From the NCBI GenBank assembly GCA_016281915.1, contig JAEEJO010000037.1, positions 37,332-101,331 on the forward strand: DNA of 64,000 bases, in the 5' to 3' direction. Shown here in pieces: positions 17,759-26,715 of this stretch (position 1 is its first letter; each line of letters begins with the position of its first letter). Position numbers and translations under genes: made by a program. This DNA comes from Clostridiales bacterium. GTDB lineage: Bacteria; Bacillota; Clostridia; Oscillospirales; UBA644. Under the pieces are notes generated by a model. That model made no database searches and was not told where the DNA came from. It saw only the letters and a program-made list of their open reading frames with translations.

Positions 17759-18839
17759 ATACGGCAAAGCACTGAAAATATCCGTTTTCGGACAGTCGCA
17801 CGGCAAAGCGATCGGTGTAAATATAGACGGTCTTCCCGCAGGCGAAGAAATAGATGAAAAAGAGCTTATTTCTTTTATGCAGAGGCGCGCACCGGGGAAA
17901 AGCGACGTTACGACGCACAGAAAAGAGGCTGACACGCCTGTTTTTTTATCCGGTATAGTGGACGGGAAAACCTGCGGGGTACCCGTATGCGCAGTGATTG
18001 AAAATAAGGATGCTCATTCCTCTGATTACAGCGGATTTTCAAATACGCCTCGACCGGGGCACGCAGATTACACTTCCGTGATAAAATACGGCGAATCTGC
18101 GGATATAAGAGGCGGAGGTCATCTTTCGGGACGGCTCACTGCGCCAATCTGCATAGCAGGCGGGATCGCAAAGCAGATCCTTGAAAAGAGAGGAATTTAT
18201 ATCGGAGCTCATATTTCTTCGGTTTGCAGGGTAAAAGATGACGGATTCCCGCTTTTTCCGACTGAAAAACTGTTTGAAGAAATAGCGAAAAAGCCGTTTC
18301 CCGTTATAAACGACGAGATCGGGGATGCGATGAAAAAAGTGATCCTTTCCGCAGCAAACGATCTTGATTCGGTCGGAGGATGCGTTGAATGCGCTATTAT
18401 CGGATTACCTGCGGGAATAGGTTCGCCGATGTTTGACGGCATTGAAAACCGCATTGGAGCCGCAATATTCGGAATTCCGGCAATAAAAGGGATAGAGTTC
18501 GGCGCAGGATTTCGATCTTCCGAGATGTACGGGTCTGAAAACAATGATCCGTTTTATGCAAAAGACGGCAAGGTAATGACGGAAACGAACAACTGCGGCG
18601 GTATACTCGGAGGAATATCCACAGGTATGCCGATAGTGTTCAATGTCGCCTTCAAGCCAACTCCTTCTATCGGGAAGGAACAAAGAACGGTAGATCTGAA
18701 AAGCATGACCGACACGCATATAACCGTCGGGGGAAGGCATGATCCCTGCGTTGCAGTGAGGGCTGTGCCTGCGGTTGAAGCAGTTGCGGCGACAGTGATA
18801 CTTGATATGTTGCTGGAGGAGAATAATGGAATTATCTGA
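17748..18839 (+). CDS. aroC: Chorismate synthase
   Basis: 363 residues. The family signatures are FGQSHGKAIGV near the start, RPGHADYTSVIKYG, RGGGHLSGRLTAP, and GGRHDPCVAVRAVP near the end. The FMN-dependent reaction removes phosphate from EPSP to give chorismate. The reduced FMN must come from a separate reductase in anaerobes (monofunctional type). Its end overlaps the pheA start by 14 nt. Confidence 0.97.
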   Translation: MSSEYGKALKISVFGQSHGKAIGVNIDGLPAGEEIDEKELISFMQRRAPGKSDVTTHRKEADTPVFLSGIVDGKTCGVPVCAVIENKDAHSSDYSGFSNTPRPGHADYTSVIKYGESADIRGGGHLSGRLTAPICIAGGIAKQILEKRGIYIGAHISSVCRVKDDGFPLFPTEKLFEEIAKKPFPVINDEIGDAMKKVILSAANDLDSVGGCVECAIIGLPAGIGSPMFDGIENRIGAAIFGIPAIKGIEFGAGFRSSEMYGSENNDPFYAKDGKVMTETNNCGGILGGISTGMPIVFNVAFKPTPSIGKEQRTVDLKSMTDTHITVGGRHDPCVAVRAVPAVEAVAATVILDMLLEENNGII

Positions 18840-19965
18840 GATAAGAAAGAAAATAGACGAAACAGACGAAAAGCTTCTGCCTCTTTTTCTGGAAAGGATG
18901 AATCTTTCCGCCGAAGCGGTGAAATATAAAAAAGAGCATTCACTCCCGATCCTGAACAAAACAAGAGAAAATGAAATACTCCAGCGCGTAATGAGTGAAA
19001 GCGGAGATATGGAGCAATATGCGCACAGGCTGTATATGATGATTTTTGAGCTAAGCAGAGCATATCAGGCAACGCTGTTCAAAAACGGATCAAAAGTCAG
19101 AGAGGAAGCGGAAAGAGCGCTTTGCGAAACCGTAAATGAATTTCCGCAAAGAACCTCGGTAGCGTGTCAGGGAGTAAGAGGGGCTTATTCCGAAGAAGCA
19201 GCATCAAAAATGTTTCCGAGGGGCAATCTGATTTTTTTCAACTCCTTCGATGCTGTTTTTGAAGCGGTCGCAAGCGGATTTTGCCGTTATGGAGTAGTCC
19301 CCGTTGAAAACAGTTCAAACGGTTCCGTAAAAGCCGTATACGATCTTCTTCACACAAAAAACGTTAAGATAGTAAAGAGCGGAAGGCTCTGCATACGTCA
19401 TGAACTGATCGGTCTTCCGGGAACAAAGCCGGAGGATGTAAAAGAAATCCGTTCACACGAACAGGCGCTCGGTCAGTGCAGCGAGTACCTGAAAAGTCTT
19501 GGTACGACGGTAAAGATACAGCCTTTTCCCAACACGGCAACAGCGGCGAAATCGGTGGCTGACGGAAAGGACAAAAGCGTTGCGGCGATAGCATCCCACA
19601 GTGTGTGCGAGCTTTACGGGCTCGAATGCATCGCCGAAAACATACAAAACAGTGATAACAACTATACCCGCTTTATCTGTATTTCAAATAAAGCCGAAAT
19701 ATTTCCCGGTGCAAACAGGTTAAGTTTTGCCGTAGAATGCGAAAACAAGCCGGGAACGCTGTATTCGATAATAGCAAAGATATCTGCGCTTGGAACAGAT
19801 ATCCTCAAGCTTGAAAGCTGTCCGATAACGGGAAGAAACTTTGATTTTGTTTTTTATTTCGAGATAGCGGCGAGCGTGAAAGACCCAAAGATAGTTTCTA
19901 TGCTTGAAAGCCTTGAATACGAGTGCAAGAAGCTCATTTTCCTTGGCAATTATTCGGAGGATTGA
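18826..19965 (+). CDS. pheA: Bifunctional chorismate mutase / prephenate dehydratase (P-protein)
   Basis: The start is set at ATG 18826, preceded by GGAGGAG. 379 residues: an AroQ-type chorismate mutase (about 1-85, LSEIRKKIDETDEKLLPLF), a prephenate dehydratase (about 110-285, CQGVRGAYSEEAA, VPVENSSNGSV, NNYTRFICI) and a C-terminal ACT domain (about 295-375). It channels chorismate to phenylpyruvate. In the ACT domain the usual ESRP Phe-binding motif reads ESCP, so feedback binding may differ. No tyrA or trp gene is in the operon, so this operon serves Phe specifically, matching the Phe-rich leader. Confidence 0.95.
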   Translation: MELSEIRKKIDETDEKLLPLFLERMNLSAEAVKYKKEHSLPILNKTRENEILQRVMSESGDMEQYAHRLYMMIFELSRAYQATLFKNGSKVREEAERALCETVNEFPQRTSVACQGVRGAYSEEAASKMFPRGNLIFFNSFDAVFEAVASGFCRYGVVPVENSSNGSVKAVYDLLHTKNVKIVKSGRLCIRHELIGLPGTKPEDVKEIRSHEQALGQCSEYLKSLGTTVKIQPFPNTATAAKSVADGKDKSVAAIASHSVCELYGLECIAENIQNSDNNYTRFICISNKAEIFPGANRLSFAVECENKPGTLYSIIAKISALGTDILKLESCPITGRNFDFVFYFEIAASVKDPKIVSMLESLEYECKKLIFLGNYSED

Positions 19966-21207
19966 ATGGAAGGCAGGATTTACGGACTTCTGGGCAGAAA
20001 ACTCGGCCACAGCTATTCTGTATACGTTCACAAAAAACTCGGGAACAACGATTACAAGCTTTATGAAATTGAACCGGAAGAGCTTGGCGATTTTATAAGG
20101 AATGAAAACGTCGGCGGACTGAACGTGACAATTCCGTATAAAGTCGAGGCGATGAAATACTGTGACGTTATATCGCAGGAAGCCGAAAAGATCGGTGCTG
20201 TCAACACGGTAGTCAGACGCGGCGGAAAGATATACGGCTACAATACCGATAAATTTGGATTTATCAGCATGCTTGAAAAGGGCGGCATAGACTTAGAGAA
20301 TAAAAAGGTGATAATTCTCGGCAGCGGGGGCGCAAGCAAGACCGCATTATACTGTTCCGAGCTTCTTGGCGCAAAAGAGACAGTAATAATTTCAAGAAGC
20401 GGAGAGAATAATTACGGCAACATAGAAAAGCATTTTGATGCGGATATAATTATAAATGCCACACCAGTTGGCATGTTTCCCGAAAACGGGAAATCGCCGA
20501 TAGATCTCACAAAATTCACCAAATGTGTCGGCGTTGCCGATATGATATATAATCCGTTGAGAACGCAGCTGCTGCTTGAGGCCGACGCGTTGGATATTCC
20601 GTGTATCGGAGGACTTTCCATGCTCACGGCGCAGGGAAAGAAATCTGCAGAACTGTTTTTCAACACCGAATATCCCGACGATGCAACAGACAGCATAACA
20701 CGTGAAATAGTCAGCGAAACAGAAAACATAGTACTGATCGGGATGCCGGGAAGCGGCAAGAGCGTTATCGGGCAAAAGCTTGCCGAGATATCGGGAAGAG
20801 AAATCATCGATACGGATGCGGAGGTTGAAAAGGAAACGAACAAAAAAATACCGCAGATATTTGCGGAATACGGTGAGGGAAAATTCAGAGAGATCGAAAG
20901 CAAAATAATCGCTTCTGCGGGCAAGCTGCACGGAAAGATAATAGTAACAGGCGGAGGAGCCGTAACGGTCGAGAAAAACTACGCTTCTCTCAAACAAAAC
21001 GGACGTATCTATGAAATAATACGCGACCTGTCGCTTCTTGAAACACGCGGACGTCCGCTTTCGGAAAACGCGAATCTTTCAGAAATGCTCGGCAAAAGAC
21101 GTCCTCTTTACGAAAAATTCAGAGATACAGCCGTAAACAACGGAAAAACGCCGCTTGAAGCGGCGAATGAGATTTGGGGTGATTTCATTGAAAATTCTTG
21201 TGATTAA
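19966..21207 (+). CDS. aroEK: AroE-AroK fusion: shikimate dehydrogenase plus shikimate kinase
   Basis: One 413-residue ORF. Residues 1 to about 245 are shikimate dehydrogenase (GLLGRKLGHSYS, NVTIPYK with the catalytic Lys, AVNTVV, NTDKFGF, LGSGGASKT, NATPVGM). From about residue 250 shikimate kinase begins: Walker A GMPGSGKS at about 259-266, DTDAEVE, FREIES, VTGGGAV and RGRPL. Two non-adjacent activities around shikimate are therefore joined, so product shikimate passes directly to the kinase. The gene follows pheA without a gap and overlaps aroQ by 20 nt. Confidence 0.95.
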   Translation: MEGRIYGLLGRKLGHSYSVYVHKKLGNNDYKLYEIEPEELGDFIRNENVGGLNVTIPYKVEAMKYCDVISQEAEKIGAVNTVVRRGGKIYGYNTDKFGFISMLEKGGIDLENKKVIILGSGGASKTALYCSELLGAKETVIISRSGENNYGNIEKHFDADIIINATPVGMFPENGKSPIDLTKFTKCVGVADMIYNPLRTQLLLEADALDIPCIGGLSMLTAQGKKSAELFFNTEYPDDATDSITREIVSETENIVLIGMPGSGKSVIGQKLAEISGREIIDTDAEVEKETNKKIPQIFAEYGEGKFREIESKIIASAGKLHGKIIVTGGGAVTVEKNYASLKQNGRIYEIIRDLSLLETRGRPLSENANLSEMLGKRRPLYEKFRDTAVNNGKTPLEAANEIWGDFIENSCD

Positions 21208-21610
21208 CGGGCCGAATATAAATATGCTCGGAATACGGGAGCCTGAGATTTACGGGAACAGAACATATGCTCAGCTGATAGAAATGATAAAAAAAGAAGC
21301 GGATACTGTCGGAGCCGAAGTTGAGTTTTTTCAGTCGAACCATGAGGGCGCGATAGTGGACGAAATACAGAGAGCGTATAACAGATTTGACGGTATCATC
21401 ATCAACCCTGCGGCATATACACATACAAGCGTTGCGATAGCCGACGCGATAAAGGCCGTTGGAATCCCTGCCATTGAAGTGCATATATCAGATCCTGACA
21501 CCCGTGAGGAATTCAGAAGGATATCCTACGTCAGACCCGTATGCGCGGCAACTGTAAAAGGAAAAGGATTTGAAGGATATATCGAAGCGCTTCATATGTT
21601 GATAAAGTAA
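21188..21610 (+). CDS. aroQ: Type II 3-dehydroquinate dehydratase (TTG start)
   Basis: The best start is TTG at 21188, giving LKILVINGPN at the N-terminus with GGGGTGA just upstream; the ATG-initiated frame from 21155 would add an unlikely tail. 140 residues, the family size. Motifs are NGPNINMLGIREPEIYG with the catalytic Tyr, NPAAYTHTS, and HISDPDTREEFRR. It dehydrates 3-dehydroquinate to dehydroshikimate. Being last, it completes the shikimate pathway within the operon. Confidence 0.95.
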   Translation: MKILVINGPNINMLGIREPEIYGNRTYAQLIEMIKKEADTVGAEVEFFQSNHEGAIVDEIQRAYNRFDGIIINPAAYTHTSVAIADAIKAVGIPAIEVHISDPDTREEFRRISYVRPVCAATVKGKGFEGYIEALHMLIK

Positions 21611-21612
21611 TA

Positions 21613-21640
21613 AAAATGCTTGCCATAAGACAAGCATTTT
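21613..21640. terminator. Bidirectional terminator between aroQ and the MATE gene
   Basis: AAAATGCTTG (21613-21622) pairs with CAAGCATTTT (21631-21640) around an 8-nt loop. T-rich sequence follows on both strands. It ends the aro operon from the left and the convergent MATE transcript from the right. Confidence 0.85.
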
Positions 21641-21643
21641 ATT

Positions 21644-23023
21644 TTATCTGCTTTCAAGAGCGGGATCGTAATCTTTATCTGCTTTGACGTGTTTTCTATA
21701 GTAAATAAAAAATGCTATCAGCTGTGCGATAAAGGTGACTGTCCAAGAGAAGGCATATGAAAGATAGAGAACTTCGGGCGTGTGAAACTGTTCGATCTGA
21801 AAAACGGAGAATATCCATGCGATTCGCAGTCCGCAGATACCGATAACGGAAATGATCATCGGAATAACGGAAGAGCCCATTCCCCTGAGAGATCCTGTTG
21901 TGACGTCCATAAGACCGCACAGGAAATAAGGCAGAGAGATGTAAAGGAGTCTGACAAGTCCTGCTGAGATCGCCTCGGCAGAGTCTGTGATATATATTGA
22001 AAGAAGCTGTTTTCCGAATATATTTACAAGAGATCCGCCTATGATACCAACTACGGTAACGCATGCCAGGCAAAGCCATATAGATCTGACTGCGCGCTTG
22101 TATTTTTTTGCGCCGGTGCACTGACCGACGAAATTGACCGCAGTCTGTGAAAACGCATTGATGCTGACGTAAACGAAACCTTCGATATTGCCTGCAGCGG
22201 CATTTCCTGACATGAATACGTCGCCGAATGAGTTGATAGACGACTGGATTATGACGTTGGAAATGGAAAAAAGCGCTCCCTGAATTCCTGCGGGCAGACC
22301 GATGCGGATTATTTTGAAAAATTGTATCTTATAAAAGCGCATTTTTGAGAGAATGAGGCGGCAGGAATCGGTCCTTTTCATAAGCGCAAGTATTACCAGC
22401 ACTGCAGAAACGCCCTGAGAGATAATGGTCGCCAGCGAAACGCCCGCCACGCTCATATTGAATGCAGTGACAAAGACGATGTTGAGTATAACGTTAATAA
22501 CGCCTGCGGTGGAAAGGAAAATCAGAGGTCCCTTTGTATCTCCTACGGCACGAAGGATAGAAGAACCGAAATTATAAATCATTGAAAACGTCATTCCGCA
22601 GAAATAAATGCGCATATAGACGGTCGAGAGCCCCAGGACGTTTTCAGGGGTTTCCATCATGCGAAGGAATGATTCGGAAAAAATAACGCCTATAAGCGTA
22701 AGGGTAATTCCGCTGACGAGAGCCGTGGGAATGGCTGTATGAACCGTTCTGTGAACCGCTTCGTTATCGTTGCCGCCGTAAGCATGAGCGACCGATACGC
22801 CTGCACCGACTGAAAGACCGACAAAAAGGTTTATGATAAGATTGGTTACTGAGCCTGTGGCACCTACCGCAGCAACCGTTATGCTTCCGCAGAATCTGCC
22901 CACAACAACAAGGTCTGCGGCGTTAAAAAGAAGCTGCAGAATGCTGGTCAGAATTATGGGGATCGTATATTTAACAACGTTCCAGAAGAGCGGTCCCCGA
23001 AGTATCGAGTTGTTACTGTTCAT
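21644..23023 (-). CDS. MATE family efflux transporter
   Basis: 459 residues with about 12 hydrophobic segments, starting with a short polar N-terminus and TIPIILTSILQLLFNAADLVVVGRF, a hallmark of the NorM/DinF branch of MATE exporters. It acts in the cytoplasmic membrane as a cation-coupled exporter of unknown substrate. It is monocistronic: its own promoter is at 23055-23083 and a terminator hairpin follows. Distinct from the partial MATE at the left end of the window. Confidence 0.93.
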   Translation of the reverse strand: MNSNNSILRGPLFWNVVKYTIPIILTSILQLLFNAADLVVVGRFCGSITVAAVGATGSVTNLIINLFVGLSVGAGVSVAHAYGGNDNEAVHRTVHTAIPTALVSGITLTLIGVIFSESFLRMMETPENVLGLSTVYMRIYFCGMTFSMIYNFGSSILRAVGDTKGPLIFLSTAGVINVILNIVFVTAFNMSVAGVSLATIISQGVSAVLVILALMKRTDSCRLILSKMRFYKIQFFKIIRIGLPAGIQGALFSISNVIIQSSINSFGDVFMSGNAAAGNIEGFVYVSINAFSQTAVNFVGQCTGAKKYKRAVRSIWLCLACVTVVGIIGGSLVNIFGKQLLSIYITDSAEAISAGLVRLLYISLPYFLCGLMDVTTGSLRGMGSSVIPMIISVIGICGLRIAWIFSVFQIEQFHTPEVLYLSYAFSWTVTFIAQLIAFFIYYRKHVKADKDYDPALESR

Positions 23024-23054
23024 TGATTTTTCCTTCGTTTGTTAATGCGCGGTT

Positions 23055-23083
23055 ATTATATCATATAATAAAGAACAATTCAA
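23055..23083 (-). promoter_or_regulatory. Promoter of the MATE gene
   Basis: On the minus strand: -35 TTGAAT (23083-23078), a 17-nt spacer, -10 TATAAT (23060-23055), about 32 nt before the start codon at 23023. Confidence 0.8.
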
Positions 23084-23140
23084 CAAGTTTTTGCAAATCG
23101 ACTGATTTGTTGAAAATATTTCGATTTATAGAACGCAGAA

Positions 23141-23163
23141 ACGGTCCGGTAAAACCGGACCGT
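23141..23163. terminator. Strong GC-rich hairpin after the GDPD-MsrA gene
   Basis: ACGGTCCGG (23141-23149) pairs perfectly with CCGGACCGT (23155-23163) around a 5-nt loop. It is about 107 nt past the stop of the minus-strand GDPD-MsrA gene. The T-run (GATTTTTATATTTTT) is on the plus strand, where no upstream gene reads toward it, so either the minus-strand termination is U-poor or an unseen plus-strand transcript ends here. The rest of 23084-23270 holds nothing I recognise. Confidence 0.6.
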
Positions 23164-23270
23164 GATTTTTATATTTTTCCGTATAATATCGGATACTTCC
23201 CGAATCGAATGAGAGCATCCGCGGATATTTCTATGCTTGTCTATCTGAAAATGGCTGACAATAAAACAGA

Positions 23271-24584
23271 TCAGCTGTTTTTATTCTTCTTTCTTCCAGA
23301 ATTGACGAGTTCACAGGCGAATTCCTCGGGATGCTTAAGATAGTAATCCTGATGCTCTTTCCCTGCTTCATAGAAGTTTTTGAGGGGTTCAATACTGATA
23401 TAAACTTTTCTGCCGCTGTTTTTTTCAAGCTCGGATATCTTTTCATGAGCTATGCGTTCTTCCTCGGGTGCTGAGAAATACAGAGCGAGCGTATAGGAAT
23501 GACCGCGGTCTATATACTGTCCTTTGTCGTCAAACGGGTCAACGTTTGCGAGAAAAACGTCAAAAAGCTCTGAAAACGAAACGATACGGCTGTCATAATC
23601 CACCTTTATAGTTTCACGGTGCCCTGTTTTCTGATGTTTCACATCCGAATATGAAGGATTTATTTCATCGCCGCCCGAAAAGCCCGCGATCACGTTCAGT
23701 ACCCCGCCTTTTTCCTTAAAATCAGGCGTAATGCACCAGAAGCAGCCTCCGGCAAAGTATGCGGAAGAGAAGCTCCGATCTGTTCTTATGCGCTCGAAAA
23801 TGGCGTATTCTCCATGCTCGCGGGCAAAAGACAGTTCGTCATCGTCCGTAACTGTCCATACAAATTTAGCAGCGCGGAAAAACTTTGTTGTAAGCAATAC
23901 CGGAAATGATTTTCTGTATTCTTTATTGTAAGCGATAAAATCCGGTCTTGAAACGATGTTGAACGCCATCAGAGTAAGAAGGAAAGTGACCGGATTATAT
24001 TTTTTCTGATCCTTGTAAACATTCGTATAAAGCTGACCTGCTGTTACGCCCTGTACAAGCTTTTTGATTTTGTTTATCAGAAAAGGATTGAACGATTCAA
24101 CGAGATACGGTCCACGGTAATCATTGAGAATCGGCGCGACCTTGTCGCAGAGAGACGTGTCAAGGTTTTCACCTTTAAGCTCAACGAGAACGGGAACCTG
24201 ACCGTTTATAAGTTTCAGAACGTCCGTAAAAAGCGGTATTTTTTCATCAGTGTCTGAAAGACGAAGCGATTTAATTTCTTCGGCTGTCATGCTGCAAAAA
24301 GCTCTGTCACAGCCCGTCATTCTGTTGACATTGCTGTCGTGAAAAACGAATACTTCCCCGTCCGAAGAGAGCTGAACGTCAAGCTCTATACCTGTTCCCT
24401 CTTTAATTGCGCGTTCAAAGGCGGCAAGGGAATTTTCCGGGATATCGCCGCCGTAAAGTCCCCTGTGGGCATATTCGCGCAAAAGACCGGAGTTTTTATC
24501 TGTTGCGGCACGCGGACGGGCGAGAACGAAAACATAAAGTAAAAACAGCACTGCCGCCGCCGAAATCAAAATTACTATCCACAC
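23271..24584 (-). CDS. Fusion of membrane-anchored glycerophosphodiester phosphodiesterase and MsrA
   Basis: One 437-residue ORF with no break. Residues 1-22 form a single membrane helix. Residues about 35-270 are a GDPD domain: YAHRGLYGGDIPENSLAAF, ELDVQLSSDG, VFVFHD, and then VELKGE. From about 275 a peptide-methionine sulfoxide reductase A begins: AYFAGGCFWC with nucleophile Cys281 and Cys284, then GFSGG, GHRETIKVDYD, DPFDDKGQYIDRG and EHQDYYLKHPEE, all MsrA signatures. GDPD cleaves glycerophosphodiesters; MsrA repairs oxidised Met. The two have no obvious shared pathway. It starts 2 nt after the MFS gene stop, as the last gene of a five-gene run. Confidence 0.9.
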   Translation of the reverse strand: MWIVILISAAAVLFLLYVFVLARPRAATDKNSGLLREYAHRGLYGGDIPENSLAAFERAIKEGTGIELDVQLSSDGEVFVFHDSNVNRMTGCDRAFCSMTAEEIKSLRLSDTDEKIPLFTDVLKLINGQVPVLVELKGENLDTSLCDKVAPILNDYRGPYLVESFNPFLINKIKKLVQGVTAGQLYTNVYKDQKKYNPVTFLLTLMAFNIVSRPDFIAYNKEYRKSFPVLLTTKFFRAAKFVWTVTDDDELSFAREHGEYAIFERIRTDRSFSSAYFAGGCFWCITPDFKEKGGVLNVIAGFSGGDEINPSYSDVKHQKTGHRETIKVDYDSRIVSFSELFDVFLANVDPFDDKGQYIDRGHSYTLALYFSAPEEERIAHEKISELEKNSGRKVYISIEPLKNFYEAGKEHQDYYLKHPEEFACELVNSGRKKNKNS

Positions 24585-24586
24585 GG

Positions 24587-25975
24587 TCAGTCACCCACGT
24601 CAAGATGTTCAAGCACGCTCTTCTTCTCTATTTTTTCGGGATCCCCGTGCTTTACAAACAGCATAGTGACAAACGAGAATAACACGAAAAGAACGCCGAA
24701 CGGGAAGAAAACGTATCTCATGCCGATGATATCGTAAAGAAAACCTGAAAGGATCGGCGCAATTATCTGAGCGGACATTGATGCGGTATAGTAATAGCCT
24801 GTATATTTGCCTGTATCGCCGCGTTTTGCAAGCTCAACGACCATCGGGAAAGAGTTTACGTTAATCGTTGCCCAACCGATCCCTGCAAGAGCGAAAACAG
24901 GATACATAATGATCTCAGGGATATCGGGAGTGATGAAAATTCCGATAAAAAATGCCGCAGCAAGAAGCAGAACGCCGGCAAGAACGGTCTTTTTTCTTCC
25001 GAATTTCGATGAGATCAGTCCGACGGGAACATATGCTATGATAGCAGCTGCCTGAGCTACGATAAGCGTCAGGTTGAAATCAAAGCCGAGAATATTTGAC
25101 GCGTATACCGAATATTTACTGGTTATAGAGTTGTAGCCTATAAACCAGAGCGCGACAGACGCAAGAATCAGAAGAAGAGAACGCCGTTCCGAAGATGAAA
25201 GAACGTGTTTTTCTCCCGGGGTTGCGGGTTCGTCGGAAATACCGAATTCTGCAGACTGCTTTTCCATATCTTCCGCCCATTTTTTTTCTTTGACAAAGAT
25301 AAGAAAAACGGCAAATCCGAGAAGCATCACGGCGCATACAGCCCCTATATAGCCTATATAAGGCATATACGTTTTCTTTGATGTGGCAAAAACGATGCCG
25401 AGAATAAGAACTATTATTCCCCCGGCAGAGCCCATAAGATTTATTATGGCGTTTGCTTTTGAGCGAAGAGGTTTAGGTGTAACATCCGGCATAAGAGCCA
25501 CTGCGGGAGAACGGAACGTTGCCATTGCGACAAGCACGACAAGCAAAGTAAAGAGAAAACCGATCATCGGCAAAGGATTTGAAAGCGTAAGATCGAAAGT
25601 TGTCTGTCGCACAAATTCTTCCGTTGCCTCCGCAGAAAGTTCCGGGATACTCTGAGAAATAACAAGAGAAAGCTGATAGTTATCAATAAACGAAAGCACA
25701 AAAAATGCTGCAACGGCGATAATAGTTCCGATGGAAATAAACGGAGTGCGCCTGCCGAATCTTGAATTTACTTTATCAGATAGAGCGCCGAAGACAGGGA
25801 GCATAAATACCGCAAGGATATTATCAAGAGACATGATCACGCCTGAAGCGGTCTGCGGGAGCCCGAAATGATTCGTTAAAATAAGAGGAATTATTGCATC
25901 GTATGCCTGCCAGAAGGCGGAAATGAGGAAAAATGCCATTCCGACGAGGATTACCCGTTTGTAATTAAGTTTCAT
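24587..25975 (-). CDS. MFS transporter, SLC45/sugar-cation symporter-like
   Basis: 462 residues with about 12 membrane segments. The conserved loop 2-3 motif GALSDKVNSRFGRRTPF places it with the major facilitator superfamily, closest in style to the SLC45/GPH sugar symporter group. There is a hydrophilic central loop (about 225-265) between the two halves. It probably takes up or exports a small glycoside or organic solute; the substrate cannot be read from sequence. AAAGGAAG precedes the ATG. Its stop is 2 nt from the GDPD-MsrA start, so the two are translated together. Confidence 0.85.
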   Translation of the reverse strand: MKLNYKRVILVGMAFFLISAFWQAYDAIIPLILTNHFGLPQTASGVIMSLDNILAVFMLPVFGALSDKVNSRFGRRTPFISIGTIIAVAAFFVLSFIDNYQLSLVISQSIPELSAEATEEFVRQTTFDLTLSNPLPMIGFLFTLLVVLVAMATFRSPAVALMPDVTPKPLRSKANAIINLMGSAGGIIVLILGIVFATSKKTYMPYIGYIGAVCAVMLLGFAVFLIFVKEKKWAEDMEKQSAEFGISDEPATPGEKHVLSSSERRSLLLILASVALWFIGYNSITSKYSVYASNILGFDFNLTLIVAQAAAIIAYVPVGLISSKFGRKKTVLAGVLLLAAAFFIGIFITPDIPEIIMYPVFALAGIGWATINVNSFPMVVELAKRGDTGKYTGYYYTASMSAQIIAPILSGFLYDIIGMRYVFFPFGVLFVLFSFVTMLFVKHGDPEKIEKKSVLEHLDVGD

Positions 25976-26031
25976 GATCTCTTCCTTTCTTTATGCATAT
26001 CTCGCGGGGAGCTTATAATGATTATCCCCGT

Positions 26032-26712
26032 CTAAATTTCGATTTCGAGCCCGTCAGAAGCGACTGTAACTCCGTGTTTTTCCATAATGCCGCTGAGGGT
26101 GGCATGGTCTGTATGAAGAGTGCGCGCCATATGGCTTATGCAGAATTTTCCGATATATTTTTCGAGTGTTTTTTTCATTTCAAGGACCATATTAAGATCA
26201 TTGTGTTCAAAGATACGGTAGTCACCGTCAATAAATCCGACCGTAGCGTCAAATACAGCAAAGTCGGGCTTACGGTTTTTTATCGCCTGAACCTCATCGA
26301 ATAACAGCCATGCTCCGTCAAGTCCGTAAAACACGGTTTTTTCTCCGTCAGAGATAATAAAATGGACGGGGTCTTTCACGGTCGAGTGATTGGCGCGATA
26401 TGCGCTTACCGTATACTTACCTACGGTTTTTTCTTCGCCTTCAGAAAACGGGATGAAGCGTGCTCCGTATTTTTCGAGTTTTGCAACGGTCTTTTCATCA
26501 AAATGATCGCTATGGCGGTGTGTGTTGATTATATATTTTATTTCGGACGGGTCTTTTGAGTATTCGTTAAGCGCGTCAAAAACGCACGGGTTGGGATCTA
26601 TAAGCAAAGAACCGTCTATGAGAGCTGAGGAAAGTCTGCGATGTTCTTTACATCCTTCGGGCTTTTTTTCCGGCCAGTCCGCAGCGCCGGTACCAAGAAA
26701 CGTTATTTTCAT
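26032..26712 (-). CDS. MBL-fold metal-dependent hydrolase
   Basis: 226 residues. The metallo-beta-lactamase signature HRHSDH is at about residues 66-71, preceded by the GTGAADWP start typical of PhnP/lactonase-like members and followed by a late HTDH. It binds two metal ions and would hydrolyse a phosphodiester or lactone. It starts 3 nt after the esterase gene stop and is followed by the MFS gene after a 56-nt gap. Confidence 0.85.
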   Translation of the reverse strand: MKITFLGTGAADWPEKKPEGCKEHRRLSSALIDGSLLIDPNPCVFDALNEYSKDPSEIKYIINTHRHSDHFDEKTVAKLEKYGARFIPFSEGEEKTVGKYTVSAYRANHSTVKDPVHFIISDGEKTVFYGLDGAWLLFDEVQAIKNRKPDFAVFDATVGFIDGDYRIFEHNDLNMVLEMKKTLEKYIGKFCISHMARTLHTDHATLSGIMEKHGVTVASDGLEIEI

Positions 26713-26715
26713 TAT

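Noticed and set aside
23023..23343. A 106-codon plus-strand frame after the MATE promoter region
   Set aside because: It overlaps the promoter and the end of the GDPD-MsrA gene, has no ribosome binding site and no recognisable domain.
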